Under the pieces are notes generated by a model that saw only the letters and a list, made by a program, of their open reading frames with translations, was not told the origin of the DNA and ran no database searches. The position numbers and the translations under genes are program-made. A stretch of DNA of 19,808 nucleotides from Lentimicrobium sp. (GTDB lineage Bacteria; Bacteroidota; Bacteroidia; Bacteroidales; Lentimicrobiaceae). Below, one piece after another: positions 8,532 to 16,040 of this stretch. The stretch is from NCBI GenBank assembly GCA_013336205.1, contig JAAXUD010000005.1, positions 1-19,808 of the forward strand. Direction: 5' to 3'. How positions within the stretch are numbered: the stretch's first letter is position 1; the number at the start of each line of letters is the position of its first letter.

Positions 8532-8637
8532 GAAATGGGAAAAAAAATCCGCGTCATTGAAAAAAAATATTATCCCGCCAAAGGAAATGGAAATAAAAAA
8601 TCGCGTCATCGAAAAAAAAATTATTTTCCCGCCAATT
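8531..8637. repeat. Imperfect tandem repeat of 52 and 55 bases
   Basis: Unit 1 (8531-8582) and unit 2 (8583-8637) share the order GGAAATGG, an A-rich run, GCGTCAT, an A-run, then TTAT and CCCGCCAA. A partial third unit (GAAATGACG) begins at 8638. It follows directly on the 44-base palindrome. Confidence 0.7.
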
Positions 8638-8668
8638 GAAATGACGTATTATTCACAATGGTTGCGCC

Positions 8669-8698
8669 GGAAATGGCGCATTTCCACCATCGGAAATG
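8669..8698. repeat. Alternating GGAAATG / CATTTCC inverted repeats
   Basis: GGAAATG (8669-8675), CATTTCC (8679-8685) and GGAAATG (8692-8698) can form two mutually exclusive hairpins. GCGCC (8664-8668) with GGCGC (8675-8679) is a third option. CATCGGAAATG at 8688-8698 also occurs at 8528-8538, linking this block to the palindrome. Confidence 0.5.
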
Positions 8699-8708
8699 CC
8701 GGGACGAA

Positions 8709-9983
8709 TCAGATGGGCCTTATGGTTTGTTTTACCGGCATATTCAATGAATCGAGTTGCCGGCCCCTGACCAGTTTTACCTGGTTGAAACTGTCCATCA
8801 ATTCCTTTTTAACGGGTAGGGCAGGAGGGGATTCAACTTTTAAGGGGTCGATGGGCGTGCCGTTTTTATAAAACCTGAAGTCGAGGTGAGGACCCGTGGA
8901 GAGTCCTGAGCTTCCGACATAGCCGATTATCTGCCCCTGCTGCACTCTTGCACCGGATCTGATGCCTGGTCCATAGCCACTCAGGTGAAGATAGGCAGTT
9001 GAGTAAGTGCTGTTGTGCTTAATTTTAACCATTCTGCCGGCTCCGCCAGCGTACCTGACGTCTGTTACTGTTCCGCTGCCAATGGTATGCACCGGAGTTC
9101 CTTTGGGCGCTGCATAATCAACGCCATGATGTGGCCGGCGGATTCTCAATACAGGGTGTAAACGGCTATTTGAGAAACGGGAACTTATTCTTGAAAATTT
9201 CAACGGAGCCTTCAGGAAGGCACGGCGTAAACTTTGTCCTTTTTCATCGAAATAGTCAGTGTTGTTATCCTGTACAAACCTGAAGGCATAATTGTCCTTT
9301 CCACCCTGATTAAACCTTGCTGAGAGGATATTGCCCAATCCGACAGATTCGCCCTCGACGAACAACTCTTCGTAAATAGCGGTGAAGTTATCTCCTTTCT
9401 GAATGGCATAGAAATCAACGGTCCAGGCATAAATTTCAGAAAGGGCAATGGTGAGATTTGGACTGGCATTGATTTCAGCCATCGCATTCCAGAGAGAGGA
9501 GCTGATGGTGCCTGAGGCAGTTTTAGTCTTTACAATTACTTCTTTCTCCCCCAGGTGAACATGCAGCGAATCGCCTATCTCGAACACAACGTAATCGGTC
9601 GGGCTGCTTTCGTAGATGAAGTATTCTGCCTTTCTGGTATTGTCATTGGAGCAGAGCAAGGTGTATTTATTGCCGGCTCTGATTTTTCTGACATCAAATA
9701 AACCGGCAGCTTTCGTTACCAGTTGTTCAATGGTTCCCATAGGTGTATTGTAGTTCATGAGAATGGAGGATAGGTTCTCATTGGCTTTCACTACATCTTT
9801 AACAACATAGAACGAGTCCACAACAATTCCGTATTCAACCCTCGGTTCAGGCAGGTAAGCATTTTCGTTTACCGGTGCCTTGCGCAGGGCCGACATATAG
9901 TAATCGACAGCAAACAAAAGCAGAATAGCAATTACAATGATACCAGCGGCTTCAATTATTCTTTTACGAGTGAAAATTTTCAT
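8709..9983 (-). CDS. Membrane-anchored M23 (LytM-type) peptidase-family protein
   Basis: A 424-residue protein. An N-terminal membrane segment (about residues 9-29) follows a basic start, so the bulk should lie in the periplasm. Residues about 55-150 resemble the LysM/OapA-like region that often precedes M23 domains. The M23 domain (about 258-382) has H285-x3-D289 (RRPHHGVDY), H333 in YLHL and H366 in GPHLDFR. M23 enzymes cut peptide cross-links or glycyl bonds of peptidoglycan. In LytM-type enzymes the last motif is HxH, and its second His binds zinc; here that position is Asp (D368). The protein may use Asp as ligand, be weakly active, or be a regulatory pseudo-enzyme like some LytM activators. 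It appears to be a single-gene unit, with 558 bases between it and iorB. Confidence 0.88.
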   Translation of the reverse strand: MKIFTRKRIIEAAGIIVIAILLLFAVDYYMSALRKAPVNENAYLPEPRVEYGIVVDSFYVVKDVVKANENLSSILMNYNTPMGTIEQLVTKAAGLFDVRKIRAGNKYTLLCSNDNTRKAEYFIYESSPTDYVVFEIGDSLHVHLGEKEVIVKTKTASGTISSSLWNAMAEINASPNLTIALSEIYAWTVDFYAIQKGDNFTAIYEELFVEGESVGLGNILSARFNQGGKDNYAFRFVQDNNTDYFDEKGQSLRRAFLKAPLKFSRISSRFSNSRLHPVLRIRRPHHGVDYAAPKGTPVHTIGSGTVTDVRYAGGAGRMVKIKHNSTYSTAYLHLSGYGPGIRSGARVQQGQIIGYVGSSGLSTGPHLDFRFYKNGTPIDPLKVESPPALPVKKELMDSFNQVKLVRGRQLDSLNMPVKQTIRPI

Positions 9984-10319
9984 GCACAGATTTATTTACT
10001 TTATTGTACGGGGGAAATTGAAAAAATATTTTGAAACTAAAACACTAAAACACCAAACTGCACTAAATGAAAAAATACCTGGTGATTTCTGGTGTCCCGA
10101 TTGAAATAAGGAACTTGCTTTGGTTTCAACAAATAAAAGTAAGATACTTATTCTCATGAATTGCTATAATGCGCTATTCTCAATCATTTCAATGCATTTA
10201 AATAACTTTTCCCGGATATTGGTGATTTATTAATATCAATACTCCGTTAAAAATTTTTAGATCATTGATTTTTAATGCATTATGTAAATTCATTTTGAGA
10301 TTATAAATCATTCGTAATC

Positions 10320-10339
10320 ATCCCGATAGCTATCGGGAT
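10320..10339. repeat. Perfect 20-base palindrome ATCCCGATAGCTATCGGGAT
   Basis: The sequence equals its own reverse complement over 20 bases. It stands six bases before the next inverted repeat and has no T run, so it is more likely a dispersed repeat or protein-binding site than a terminator. Confidence 0.75.
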
Positions 10340-10345
10340 TGCGTC

Positions 10346-10367
10346 CCTGCCAGCCGGCAGGCTGGTT
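10346..10367. repeat. Dispersed 22-base repeat, first copy
   Basis: CCTGCCAGCCGGCAGGCTGG followed by TT is identical to 19711-19732. It can fold as CCTGCC/GGCAGG or as CCAGCC/GGCTGG, each with a four-base loop. Two exact copies 9.4 kb apart in unrelated intergenic spaces mark it as a REP-like element. Confidence 0.75.
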
Positions 10368-10391
10368 TGCGTCATCGCGTGATTCTTAAAA

Positions 10392-10424
10392 TTACCGGAG
10401 TGTTGTAATTTAGTACTCCGGTAA
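10392..10424. repeat. Inverted repeat TTACCGGAGT / ACTCCGGTAA
   Basis: Ten-base perfect arms (10392-10401 and 10415-10424) flank a 13-base AT-rich loop. On the minus strand the stem is followed by AATTTTAAG, so it could be a weak terminator of iorAB transcription, 118 bases past the iorB stop. Confidence 0.5.
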
Positions 10425-10454
10425 AATTAACGAAGCGGAGTTCCATGTATTGTA

Positions 10455-10481
10455 CAGGGAGCGAATCAAATCCGCTCCCTG
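10455..10481. repeat. Inverted repeat CAGGGAGCG / CGCTCCCTG
   Basis: Nine-base perfect arms (10455-10463 and 10473-10481) flank a nine-base loop, about 60 bases past the iorB stop. No T run follows on either strand, so this is not a classical terminator. It may stabilise the 3' end of the iorAB message. Confidence 0.5.
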
Positions 10482-10541
10482 AAAGGTTTTGCAATATTAT
10501 CAATGATGTTCAGGCTGGTTTTACAGCAAAGAACCGGTGAA

Positions 10542-11126
10542 TCAGTTCATCTGTTTGAGTGCAATCTCGCGGCCAGCCTGCAGTGCGTCCAGGTTTACTT
10601 TAATCACATCCTCTCCTTTTTTACGGAAGATATTGCGAATGGCTTCCTGTAATTGGTCGTAATCAATATCCAGGAAATGAGAAGCCGCCCCCAGGATAAC
10701 CATATTGGCTGATTTGGGCGAACCCAATTCCCTGGCTATTTCATCAGCATCAAGGGCAATATGACGTGGCTGCGATTCAATTTCGGCCAGCAGTTTTGCC
10801 ATTTCAGGATAATTCTTAATATTTATATAGGGCTTGGTATTGGTTACCAGCCAACCTTGTGGCGATAACATCGGCAGATACCTGAGCGACTCCATGGGCT
10901 CGACTGAAATAATCATATCGGCTTTGCCGAAAGGAATAAGATCGGAAGCAATATCGCGGTCAGATATCCTGAGATTCGACTGCACATCGCCACCGCGCTG
11001 GCTCATGCCATGCACTTCGGCCTGTTTTAGGAAAAGACCTGCGTTTAAGGCGGCTGTGCCGATGGTTGCTGCTATCGATAGTATTCCTTGTCCGCCTACA
11101 CCGGCGAGAATTATGTCTTTTTTCAT
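10542..11126 (-). CDS. iorB: Indolepyruvate ferredoxin oxidoreductase, beta subunit
   Basis: A 194-residue protein of the pyruvate/ketoisovalerate oxidoreductase gamma-domain family. The N-terminal IILAGVGGQGIL (residues 5-16) and the following KQAEVHGMSQRGG (34-46) are the family's hallmark motifs. IorB pairs with IorA to convert aryl-pyruvates such as indolepyruvate, formed from aromatic amino acids by transamination, to aryl-acetyl-CoA, CO2 and reduced ferredoxin, in the cytoplasm of anaerobes. The stop codon of iorA ends one base before this ATG (TAA-T-ATG on the minus strand), so translation is probably coupled. Its length is normal for the family. Confidence 0.92.
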   Translation of the reverse strand: MKKDIILAGVGGQGILSIAATIGTAALNAGLFLKQAEVHGMSQRGGDVQSNLRISDRDIASDLIPFGKADMIISVEPMESLRYLPMLSPQGWLVTNTKPYINIKNYPEMAKLLAEIESQPRHIALDADEIARELGSPKSANMVILGAASHFLDIDYDQLQEAIRNIFRKKGEDVIKVNLDALQAGREIALKQMN

Positions 11127-11127
11127 A

Positions 11128-12753
11128 TTATGCCTCTGCTTTTTCGGTTGCCTGTTTTTTCTTTTCTTCCCTCATTCTGCGGGTAAGCGTCTGAATGCAC
11201 TCACGCCTTGGTATAATTACAGATACGCCTTCGTATGCAATCTCTTCTTTCATCACCGCAAGGTTTTCCTCATGATGTTTCTGCAATGGATTTAAAATCC
11301 GGATATGATCTTTATGAACGCCGAGTGCAAGGCAGATATCTTCAATTTTACCGACAGCGGCTGAATCCTGCCCCCCGGTCATACCGGTGGTGCCATTGTC
11401 AAGAATCATCACGGTAATCGATGATTTATTATTGACGGCATCCAACAGGCCGGTCATTCCGGAATGGGTGAAGGTAGAGTCGCCGATTACAGCTACTGAA
11501 GGCAGTAGTCCGGCATCGGCAGCGCCTTTGGCCATGGTTATGGATGCACCCATATCTACACACGAATTGATGGCATCAAACGGCTCAAGCGCTCCGAGTG
11601 TATAACAGCCTATATCAGAAAACACACGTCCTTTGTAGAATTCAGACAAAGCTTCATTCAAAGCATTGTAACTATAGATATGCGGGCAGCCCTTGCAAAG
11701 AGATGGCGGCCGGCTGGTAACCAGTGCAGGGATGTCCCTTCCACGGGTATCGGTAAGCCCCATAGCAACGGCTACAATGTTCGGATTTAATTCTCCGTCG
11801 CGTGGAACTGTACCATCCAGACGGCCTTTGATTAGTTTGCCATTGTTAAGCAGTCCACGGAGCTGTTCTTCAACAACCGGTGCGCCGTCTTCAAGCACCA
11901 GGATACTTTCGCAAGTATCGTAAAGTTGTCTGATCATTGTATCGGGCAGGGGATACTGTCCGATACGAAGCACAGGGTGAGGAATTTTGTGGTCATCATA
12001 ATTTTCCATCAGGTAATTATAAGCAAGGCCACAGGTAATGATTCCCAGTTTTTTATCGGGATGGTCAAGTAATTGGTTAAAAGCGGATGTTTCAGAAGAA
12101 TGAATGAAATTAGCCTGATTAGCAAGTAGTTGCTTGTATTGGCGCCTGGCGTTGGCAGGTAGTAGTATGAACTGTTTGAGGTTTTCGGGTAATTTCAGGT
12201 CATTTTGTTTCCTGATTTCACGCCTGGCAACACCGGCCCTGGAGTGGGCGAGCCGGGTGGTGATGCGCATAAGCACCGGTATGCGGAATTTCTCACTTAA
12301 TTCGAATCCCAGGTGAACCATATCATAGGCTTCCTGCTGATTGCCTGGCTCAAGGATTGGCATCATGGCAAACTTGCCGAAGAAACGTGAATCCTGCTCA
12401 TTCTGAGATGAATGCATAGAGGGGTCGTCGGCCGCAACCACGATAAGACCTCCGTTTGCACCGGTGATGGCGGAATTGACAAATGCATCGGCTGCAACGT
12501 TTAATCCTACATGCTTCATGCAGACCATGGCACGCTTACCGGCATAGGACATGCCCAGTGCGGTTTCCATCGCGGTTTTTTCATTCGCACCCCATGAAGC
12601 TATGATGTTCAGCGACTTCGCCTCTTTTGAATGCATAACATATTCCGTGATCTCGGTTGAGGGTGTGCCAGGATAGGCATAAATTCCTGACATCCCGGCA
12701 TCAATTGCACCCTGGGCTATGGCTTCATCGCCTAACAATAACAGCTTCTGCAT
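11128..12753 (-). CDS. iorA: Indolepyruvate ferredoxin oxidoreductase, alpha subunit, without C-terminal ferredoxin domain
   Basis: A 541-residue thiamine-diphosphate enzyme subunit. The N-terminal pyrimidine-binding half carries GDEAIAQGAIDAG (8-20) and YPGTPSTEI (27-35), with E58 in GANEKTAMETALG as part of the cofactor-proximal segment. The central SLCKGCPH (351-358) is typical of IorA. The TPP-binding stretch is GDSTFTHSG (424-432) followed by ILDN (450-453). The C-terminus ends in a charged tail, and only C519 lies beyond residue 480. The tandem [4Fe-4S] ferredoxin domain that ends archaeal IorA (about 600-650 residues) is therefore absent. Electrons presumably pass to a separate ferredoxin. 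From memory, shorter forms of this kind also occur in other Bacteroidota. It heads an iorAB operon. Confidence 0.92.
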   Translation of the reverse strand: MQKLLLLGDEAIAQGAIDAGMSGIYAYPGTPSTEITEYVMHSKEAKSLNIIASWGANEKTAMETALGMSYAGKRAMVCMKHVGLNVAADAFVNSAITGANGGLIVVAADDPSMHSSQNEQDSRFFGKFAMMPILEPGNQQEAYDMVHLGFELSEKFRIPVLMRITTRLAHSRAGVARREIRKQNDLKLPENLKQFILLPANARRQYKQLLANQANFIHSSETSAFNQLLDHPDKKLGIITCGLAYNYLMENYDDHKIPHPVLRIGQYPLPDTMIRQLYDTCESILVLEDGAPVVEEQLRGLLNNGKLIKGRLDGTVPRDGELNPNIVAVAMGLTDTRGRDIPALVTSRPPSLCKGCPHIYSYNALNEALSEFYKGRVFSDIGCYTLGALEPFDAINSCVDMGASITMAKGAADAGLLPSVAVIGDSTFTHSGMTGLLDAVNNKSSITVMILDNGTTGMTGGQDSAAVGKIEDICLALGVHKDHIRILNPLQKHHEENLAVMKEEIAYEGVSVIIPRRECIQTLTRRMREEKKKQATEKAEA

Positions 12754-12816
12754 GATTTTATTAATGGTTTAATTATGAACAATTTAAAAAGCAAATAGAC
12801 TCAAATCTCTGTCGGA

Positions 12817-12824
12817 CAAAACTA
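12817..12824 (-). promoter_or_regulatory. Predicted -7 box TAGTTTTG of iorAB
   Basis: On the minus strand TAGTTTTG matches TAnnTTTG exactly, 63 bases before the iorA ATG. No convincing -33 element is seen at 19-21 bases spacing, so the call rests on the -7 box. Confidence 0.45.
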
Positions 12825-12930
12825 TAAAAATTTAGTAACATGCCGGGGATGAAAGTAGTCAATAATAATTCTAAATAGCGGGTCATATTTCAGGCAATGA
12901 TTTCAGAATTCCTGAGAAGATAAAAACCAT

Positions 12931-12938
12931 TACTTTTG
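12931..12938 (+). promoter_or_regulatory. Predicted -7 box TACTTTTG of the acpH-like gene
   Basis: TACTTTTG is an exact TAnnTTTG match. The TTG codon at 12936 that would extend the reading frame lies inside it. Transcription from here would start near 12945, giving a leader of only about 12 bases before the ATG at 12957. Confidence 0.45.
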
Positions 12939-12956
12939 GATTTCATTCGTATGCTT

Positions 12957-13556
12957 ATGAATTTTCTGGCGCATTTATATCTTTCAGGCGATAACCGCGA
13001 TATTATTATTGGAAATTTTATTGCCGATCATGTGAAGGGAAATAAGGTGGAGTCATTCTCCCCGGCCATCAGGGCAGGTATTTCGCTTCACAGATCAATT
13101 GATCAGTTTACCGATAATCATCCGGTCGTCAGAGAAGCGGTGGAGAGAATCAGGACTGAATTCAGAAAATATGCCGGGGTAGTGGTTGACATGTATTTCG
13201 ATCATTTTCTTTCTGCCGGCTGGGCTGATTGGTCTGATGAGCCTTTGCAGGATTTTACTGCAAGAATGTACGCAATTATTAACGCATCGGAAGGAATTTT
13301 ACCACCCAGAACAAAACACATGCTACCCTACATGATGAACCACGACTGGCTGGGCAGTTATGGTAATTTTGACGGGCTTAACCGGGCTTTATCAGGAATG
13401 GCAAGGCGCACGCCTTTTCATTCAAACATGGAGACAGCCAGTGAAACGCTCAGAAATGATTATACTTTTTATCAGGATAGCTTCAACGTGTTCTTCCCGG
13501 AATTGATTAGTCATTCAACTAAAGTACGGGATGGGGTGATTGCAGAAATTCATTAA
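12957..13556 (+). CDS. acpH: Acyl-carrier-protein phosphodiesterase family protein (AcpH-like, DUF479)
   Basis: A 199-residue protein beginning MNFLAHLYLSG, the usual N-terminus of the AcpH family. The frame is open from a TTG at 12936, and an ATG also exists at 12951, but both upstream starts lie in or next to the predicted promoter, so 12957 is chosen. Motifs: GNFIADHVKG (19-28), GISLHRSIDQFTD (41-53) and VVDMYFDHFLS (77-87). The conserved His/Asp residues D24, H45, D49, D82 and H83 are probably metal ligands. E. coli AcpH removes 4'-phosphopantetheine from holo-ACP; here the reaction is inferred from family membership alone. It is a single gene, divergent from iorAB and convergent with gdhA. 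Confidence 0.85.
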   Translation: MNFLAHLYLSGDNRDIIIGNFIADHVKGNKVESFSPAIRAGISLHRSIDQFTDNHPVVREAVERIRTEFRKYAGVVVDMYFDHFLSAGWADWSDEPLQDFTARMYAIINASEGILPPRTKHMLPYMMNHDWLGSYGNFDGLNRALSGMARRTPFHSNMETASETLRNDYTFYQDSFNVFFPELISHSTKVRDGVIAEIH

Positions 13557-13660
13557 ACCGGTATTAAAATCCTACACTGAAAGAGCAGGGTAATCATAAA
13601 ATGGGGAAGTTATTTTGATCTTTCATTCAGGGCAAATAATAGCTGATTATTGAAAAATGG

Positions 13661-13696
13661 TAAAATAAAAAAGTCCCGCTCACATCAGCGGGACTT
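13661..13696 (-). terminator. Rho-independent terminator of gdhA
   Basis: Perfect ten-base arms AAGTCCCGCT (13671-13680) and AGCGGGACTT (13687-13696) flank a six-base loop. Read on the minus strand, the stem runs into TTTTTATTTTA, 27 bases after the gdhA stop. The + strand side lacks a T run, so it serves gdhA rather than acpH. Confidence 0.85.
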
Positions 13697-13723
13697 ATCA
13701 CTGTTACAAAAATTGAATCGGGA

Positions 13724-15076
13724 TTAAACGAGGCCCTGTGCAAGCATGGCATCTGCAACTTTAACGAACCCACCAATATTGGCTCCGTTCACGTAGTTGA
13801 TAAATCCGTCAGCATCTTTTCCATATTTTACGCATGTTTCATGAATATCGCGCATGATCTGGTGAAGTTTTGCATCCACTTCTTCGCGGGACCATGAGAG
13901 GCGCATTGAATTTTGTGTCATTTCAAGGCCTGAAACTGCCACACCACCAGCATTTGCTGCTTTACCAGGTCCATAAAGGATTTTGGCTTTCAGATAAACT
14001 TCAACTGCATCCGGAGTCGATGGCATATTGGCGCCTTCTGAAACAACATAACAGCCATTGGCTACCAGGAGTTTGGCGTCGTCTTCATTTACTTCATTCT
14101 GGGTAGCGCATGGGAGAGCAACGTCGCATTTAATGATCCAGGGGCGTTTGCCTTCGTGGAATTCACAGCCGTATTTGTCTGCATATTCTTTAATTCTGCC
14201 ACGTTTTACATTCTTCAGGTTCATCAGGTAAGCCAGTTTTTCAGCATCGATGCCCTTGGGGTCGTGGATGAATCCTGAGGAATCGGATAGGGTTACGACT
14301 TTTCCACCCAATTGAGTAACTTTCTGAACGGCATATTGAGCTACATTCCCAGAGCCGGAAATGGTAACGGTTTTTCCTTTCAGGCTGTCGTTGCGGGTTT
14401 TAAGCATTTCTTCTGCAAAATAGGTACAGCCGTAACCTGTAGCTTCAGGTCTGATAAGACTGCCTCCCCATTCGCGGCCTTTTCCGGTTAAAACGCCGGT
14501 AAACTCATTTCTCAGACGTTTGTATTGTCCGAAAAGGAAGCCGATTTCACGACCACCTACGCCGATATCTCCGGCAGGTACGTCTGTGTCAGGGCCGATA
14601 TGACGGAAAAGTTCCGACATAAAGCTCTGGGTAAATTTCATCACTTCATTGTCTGATTTTCCTTTTGGATCGAAATCGCTTCCACCTTTACCACCACCCA
14701 TAGGCAGGGTAGTAAGGCTGTTTTTAAGCACTTGCTCAAAGGCAAGGAATTTCAGGATTCCAAGGTTTACTGTCGGGTGAAACCGCAATCCGCCTTTATA
14801 TGGTCCAATCGCGCTGTTCATTTCAATGCGGTATCCACGGTTTATCTGAACTTCGCCTTTATCGTCGAGCCAGGGAACACGGAACAGAATAACACGCTCA
14901 GGTTCTGCCATACGCTCAAGGATTTTTGCATCCTTGTATTTGGGGTGCTCTTCAATAAATGGAATCAGGGATTCAACCACCTCGTGAACAGCCTGGTGAA
15001 ATTCAACTTCACTCGGATTCTTGGCAATGATTTTAGCCATAAAATCGTTGAGTTTCTGATCAAATACGTTTGCCAT
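13724..15076 (-). CDS. gdhA: NADP-type glutamate dehydrogenase
   Basis: A 450-residue hexameric-class glutamate dehydrogenase, the usual length for the bacterial NADP(H) form. It interconverts glutamate with 2-oxoglutarate and ammonia and links nitrogen assimilation with carbon metabolism. Substrate and catalytic motifs: GPYKGGLRFHP (91-101, K94), LPMGGGKGGSDFDPKGKS (124-141, catalytic K130) and PAGDIGVGGREIG (167-179, D170). The Rossmann domain carries GSGNVA (241-246), followed by SDSSG (264-268), where Ser residues rather than an acidic residue favour NADP(H). Start MANVFDQKLN at 15076. It has its own terminator and a possible promoter at 15121-15148. No neighbouring gene is cotranscribed. 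Confidence 0.96.
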   Translation of the reverse strand: MANVFDQKLNDFMAKIIAKNPSEVEFHQAVHEVVESLIPFIEEHPKYKDAKILERMAEPERVILFRVPWLDDKGEVQINRGYRIEMNSAIGPYKGGLRFHPTVNLGILKFLAFEQVLKNSLTTLPMGGGKGGSDFDPKGKSDNEVMKFTQSFMSELFRHIGPDTDVPAGDIGVGGREIGFLFGQYKRLRNEFTGVLTGKGREWGGSLIRPEATGYGCTYFAEEMLKTRNDSLKGKTVTISGSGNVAQYAVQKVTQLGGKVVTLSDSSGFIHDPKGIDAEKLAYLMNLKNVKRGRIKEYADKYGCEFHEGKRPWIIKCDVALPCATQNEVNEDDAKLLVANGCYVVSEGANMPSTPDAVEVYLKAKILYGPGKAANAGGVAVSGLEMTQNSMRLSWSREEVDAKLHQIMRDIHETCVKYGKDADGFINYVNGANIGGFVKVADAMLAQGLV

Positions 15077-15120
15077 AAAAATAGAAGTTTAAGAATGAGT
15101 AGATTGGTTTAAATGTGGGT

Positions 15121-15148
15121 CAATATTAGAAAATCTAAACCGATGCAA
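15121..15148 (-). promoter_or_regulatory. Possible promoter of gdhA
   Basis: On the minus strand TTG (15148-15146) is followed after 17 bases by TAATATTG (15128-15121), one mismatch from TAnnTTTG. An imperfect inverted repeat (15103-15113 with 15134-15144, built on GGTTTA/TAAACC) overlaps it and might be an operator. Both readings are tentative. Confidence 0.35.
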
Positions 15149-15309
15149 CGCAAGCTTAGGGCATGTTTTCTTTTGCAGCCTGGCCAAATTCAGTAAATTA
15201 CGCAAGAATCATGAGTAATTTGCTGAAGAAGCTGCGGGATTATGAAGGGGAAATTAGCGGGAAAATTTATGACAGGCAAGCTTTGAAGTATTCTTCTCAA
15301 TCAGACACG

Positions 15310-15969
15310 TTAGACTTCAATCAGGTTGTTGCGGATTGCAAACTTAACCATATCGACCGTTGTTTTCAGGTTTATTTTGCGCATAATATTGTTTTTATGC
15401 GATTCCACTGTCCGTATGCTTACGAATAATTTGTCGGCAATCTCCTGATTGGTATAGCTCTCCGCAAACAACCTCAACACTTCAAGTTCGCGGTCACTCA
15501 GGTTGCCGGTCGGATGATTTCTTACTGCTGTTGTTGCACCAGGCTGGTTGAGGTAACGTTTAAGAATAATGTTGGAAATAGATTTACTATAATAATCATA
15601 ACCATTCCTGATGGTCATAATGGCTTCAATCAGTTCGTTCCGGTCGGCATCTTTACTGAGAAATCCTTTGGCGCCTGCTTTCAATGTGCGTAGAATAAAG
15701 CTTTCCTGCACTGTCATGGCCATAATAAGGATTTTAATCTGAGGATGTTCCCTTTGTATGATACGGATCATGTCAATGTCATGATCGCCGGGTTCATAGG
15801 TGTTCAGCAGGATAACATGAATGGGCAGAATTCTGAGTTTTATCAGTAATTCCGAGAGATTACGAACACACCCCATGACAATAATATTCTGACTGTCAGA
15901 TAGCAAAGCCCTGATGCCTTCACAAACAATGTGATGATCGTCAACCAGAATTACTTCAATTTTACTCAC
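15310..15969 (-). CDS. NarL/LuxR-type response regulator with degenerate receiver domain
   Basis: A 219-residue two-domain regulator. The receiver (about residues 3-120) keeps the acidic pair D10-D11 and K106 in FLSKDA. The phosphoacceptor position, normally Asp in a VxLLDxxxPG context, reads VILLNTYEPG with N56 (codon AAC). The usual Ser/Thr after strand 4 is Ala (A84). Residues about 155-217 form a LuxR-type helix-turn-helix: LSDRELEVLRLFAE, NQEIADKLFVSIRTVESHKNNI. DNA binding should therefore be intact while classical phosphorylation is not possible. No histidine kinase lies in the window. It diverges from the receiver/ATP-grasp fusion gene with 141 bases between the start codons chosen here. 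It could act as a constitutive or ligand-controlled regulator. Confidence 0.92.
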   Translation of the reverse strand: MSKIEVILVDDHHIVCEGIRALLSDSQNIIVMGCVRNLSELLIKLRILPIHVILLNTYEPGDHDIDMIRIIQREHPQIKILIMAMTVQESFILRTLKAGAKGFLSKDADRNELIEAIMTIRNGYDYYSKSISNIILKRYLNQPGATTAVRNHPTGNLSDRELEVLRLFAESYTNQEIADKLFVSIRTVESHKNNIMRKINLKTTVDMVKFAIRNNLIEV

Positions 15970-16040
15970 AGGCTGTGTTTATTTTCAGTTGACGAAATTA
16001 ATCTAATTAGTTAAAATTCGCAAAGTCATTTCATAAACAA

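Larger units (their letters stand above)
8388..8708. other. Gene-free repeat island between the T9SS array and the M23 gene
   Basis: This 321-base gap holds four direct copies of a GAGACGCGA(TG) core, two hairpins, a perfect 44-base palindrome, an imperfect 52/55-base tandem repeat and four copies of GGAAATG with CATTTCC counterparts. A + strand reading frame crosses 8557-8871, but it is low-complexity and runs into the M23 gene on the other strand. I see no credible gene here. Confidence 0.8.
9984..10541. other. Long intergenic region with inverted repeats and no gene
   Basis: No reading frame of note covers these 558 bases. The left part (9984-10310) is AT-rich and includes a short CACTAAA-like repetition near 10045-10068; no consensus -7 box for the M23 gene was found. 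The right part (10320-10481) holds four inverted repeats, listed separately. A small RNA or remnant element cannot be excluded by eye. Confidence 0.6.

Noticed and set aside
8411..8637. Possible CRISPR array in the repeat island
   Set aside because: The repeats are inverted, vary in length and lack uniform spacers; no cas gene is present.
8557..8871. A 104-codon + strand reading frame across the repeat island
   Set aside because: It is built from A-rich tandem repeats and ends inside the M23 gene on the opposite strand; no signal, domain or promoter supports it.
15163..15429. An 88-codon + strand frame between gdhA and the response regulator gene
   Set aside because: It overlaps the last 120 bases of the well-supported regulator gene on the other strand and shows no recognisable motif.
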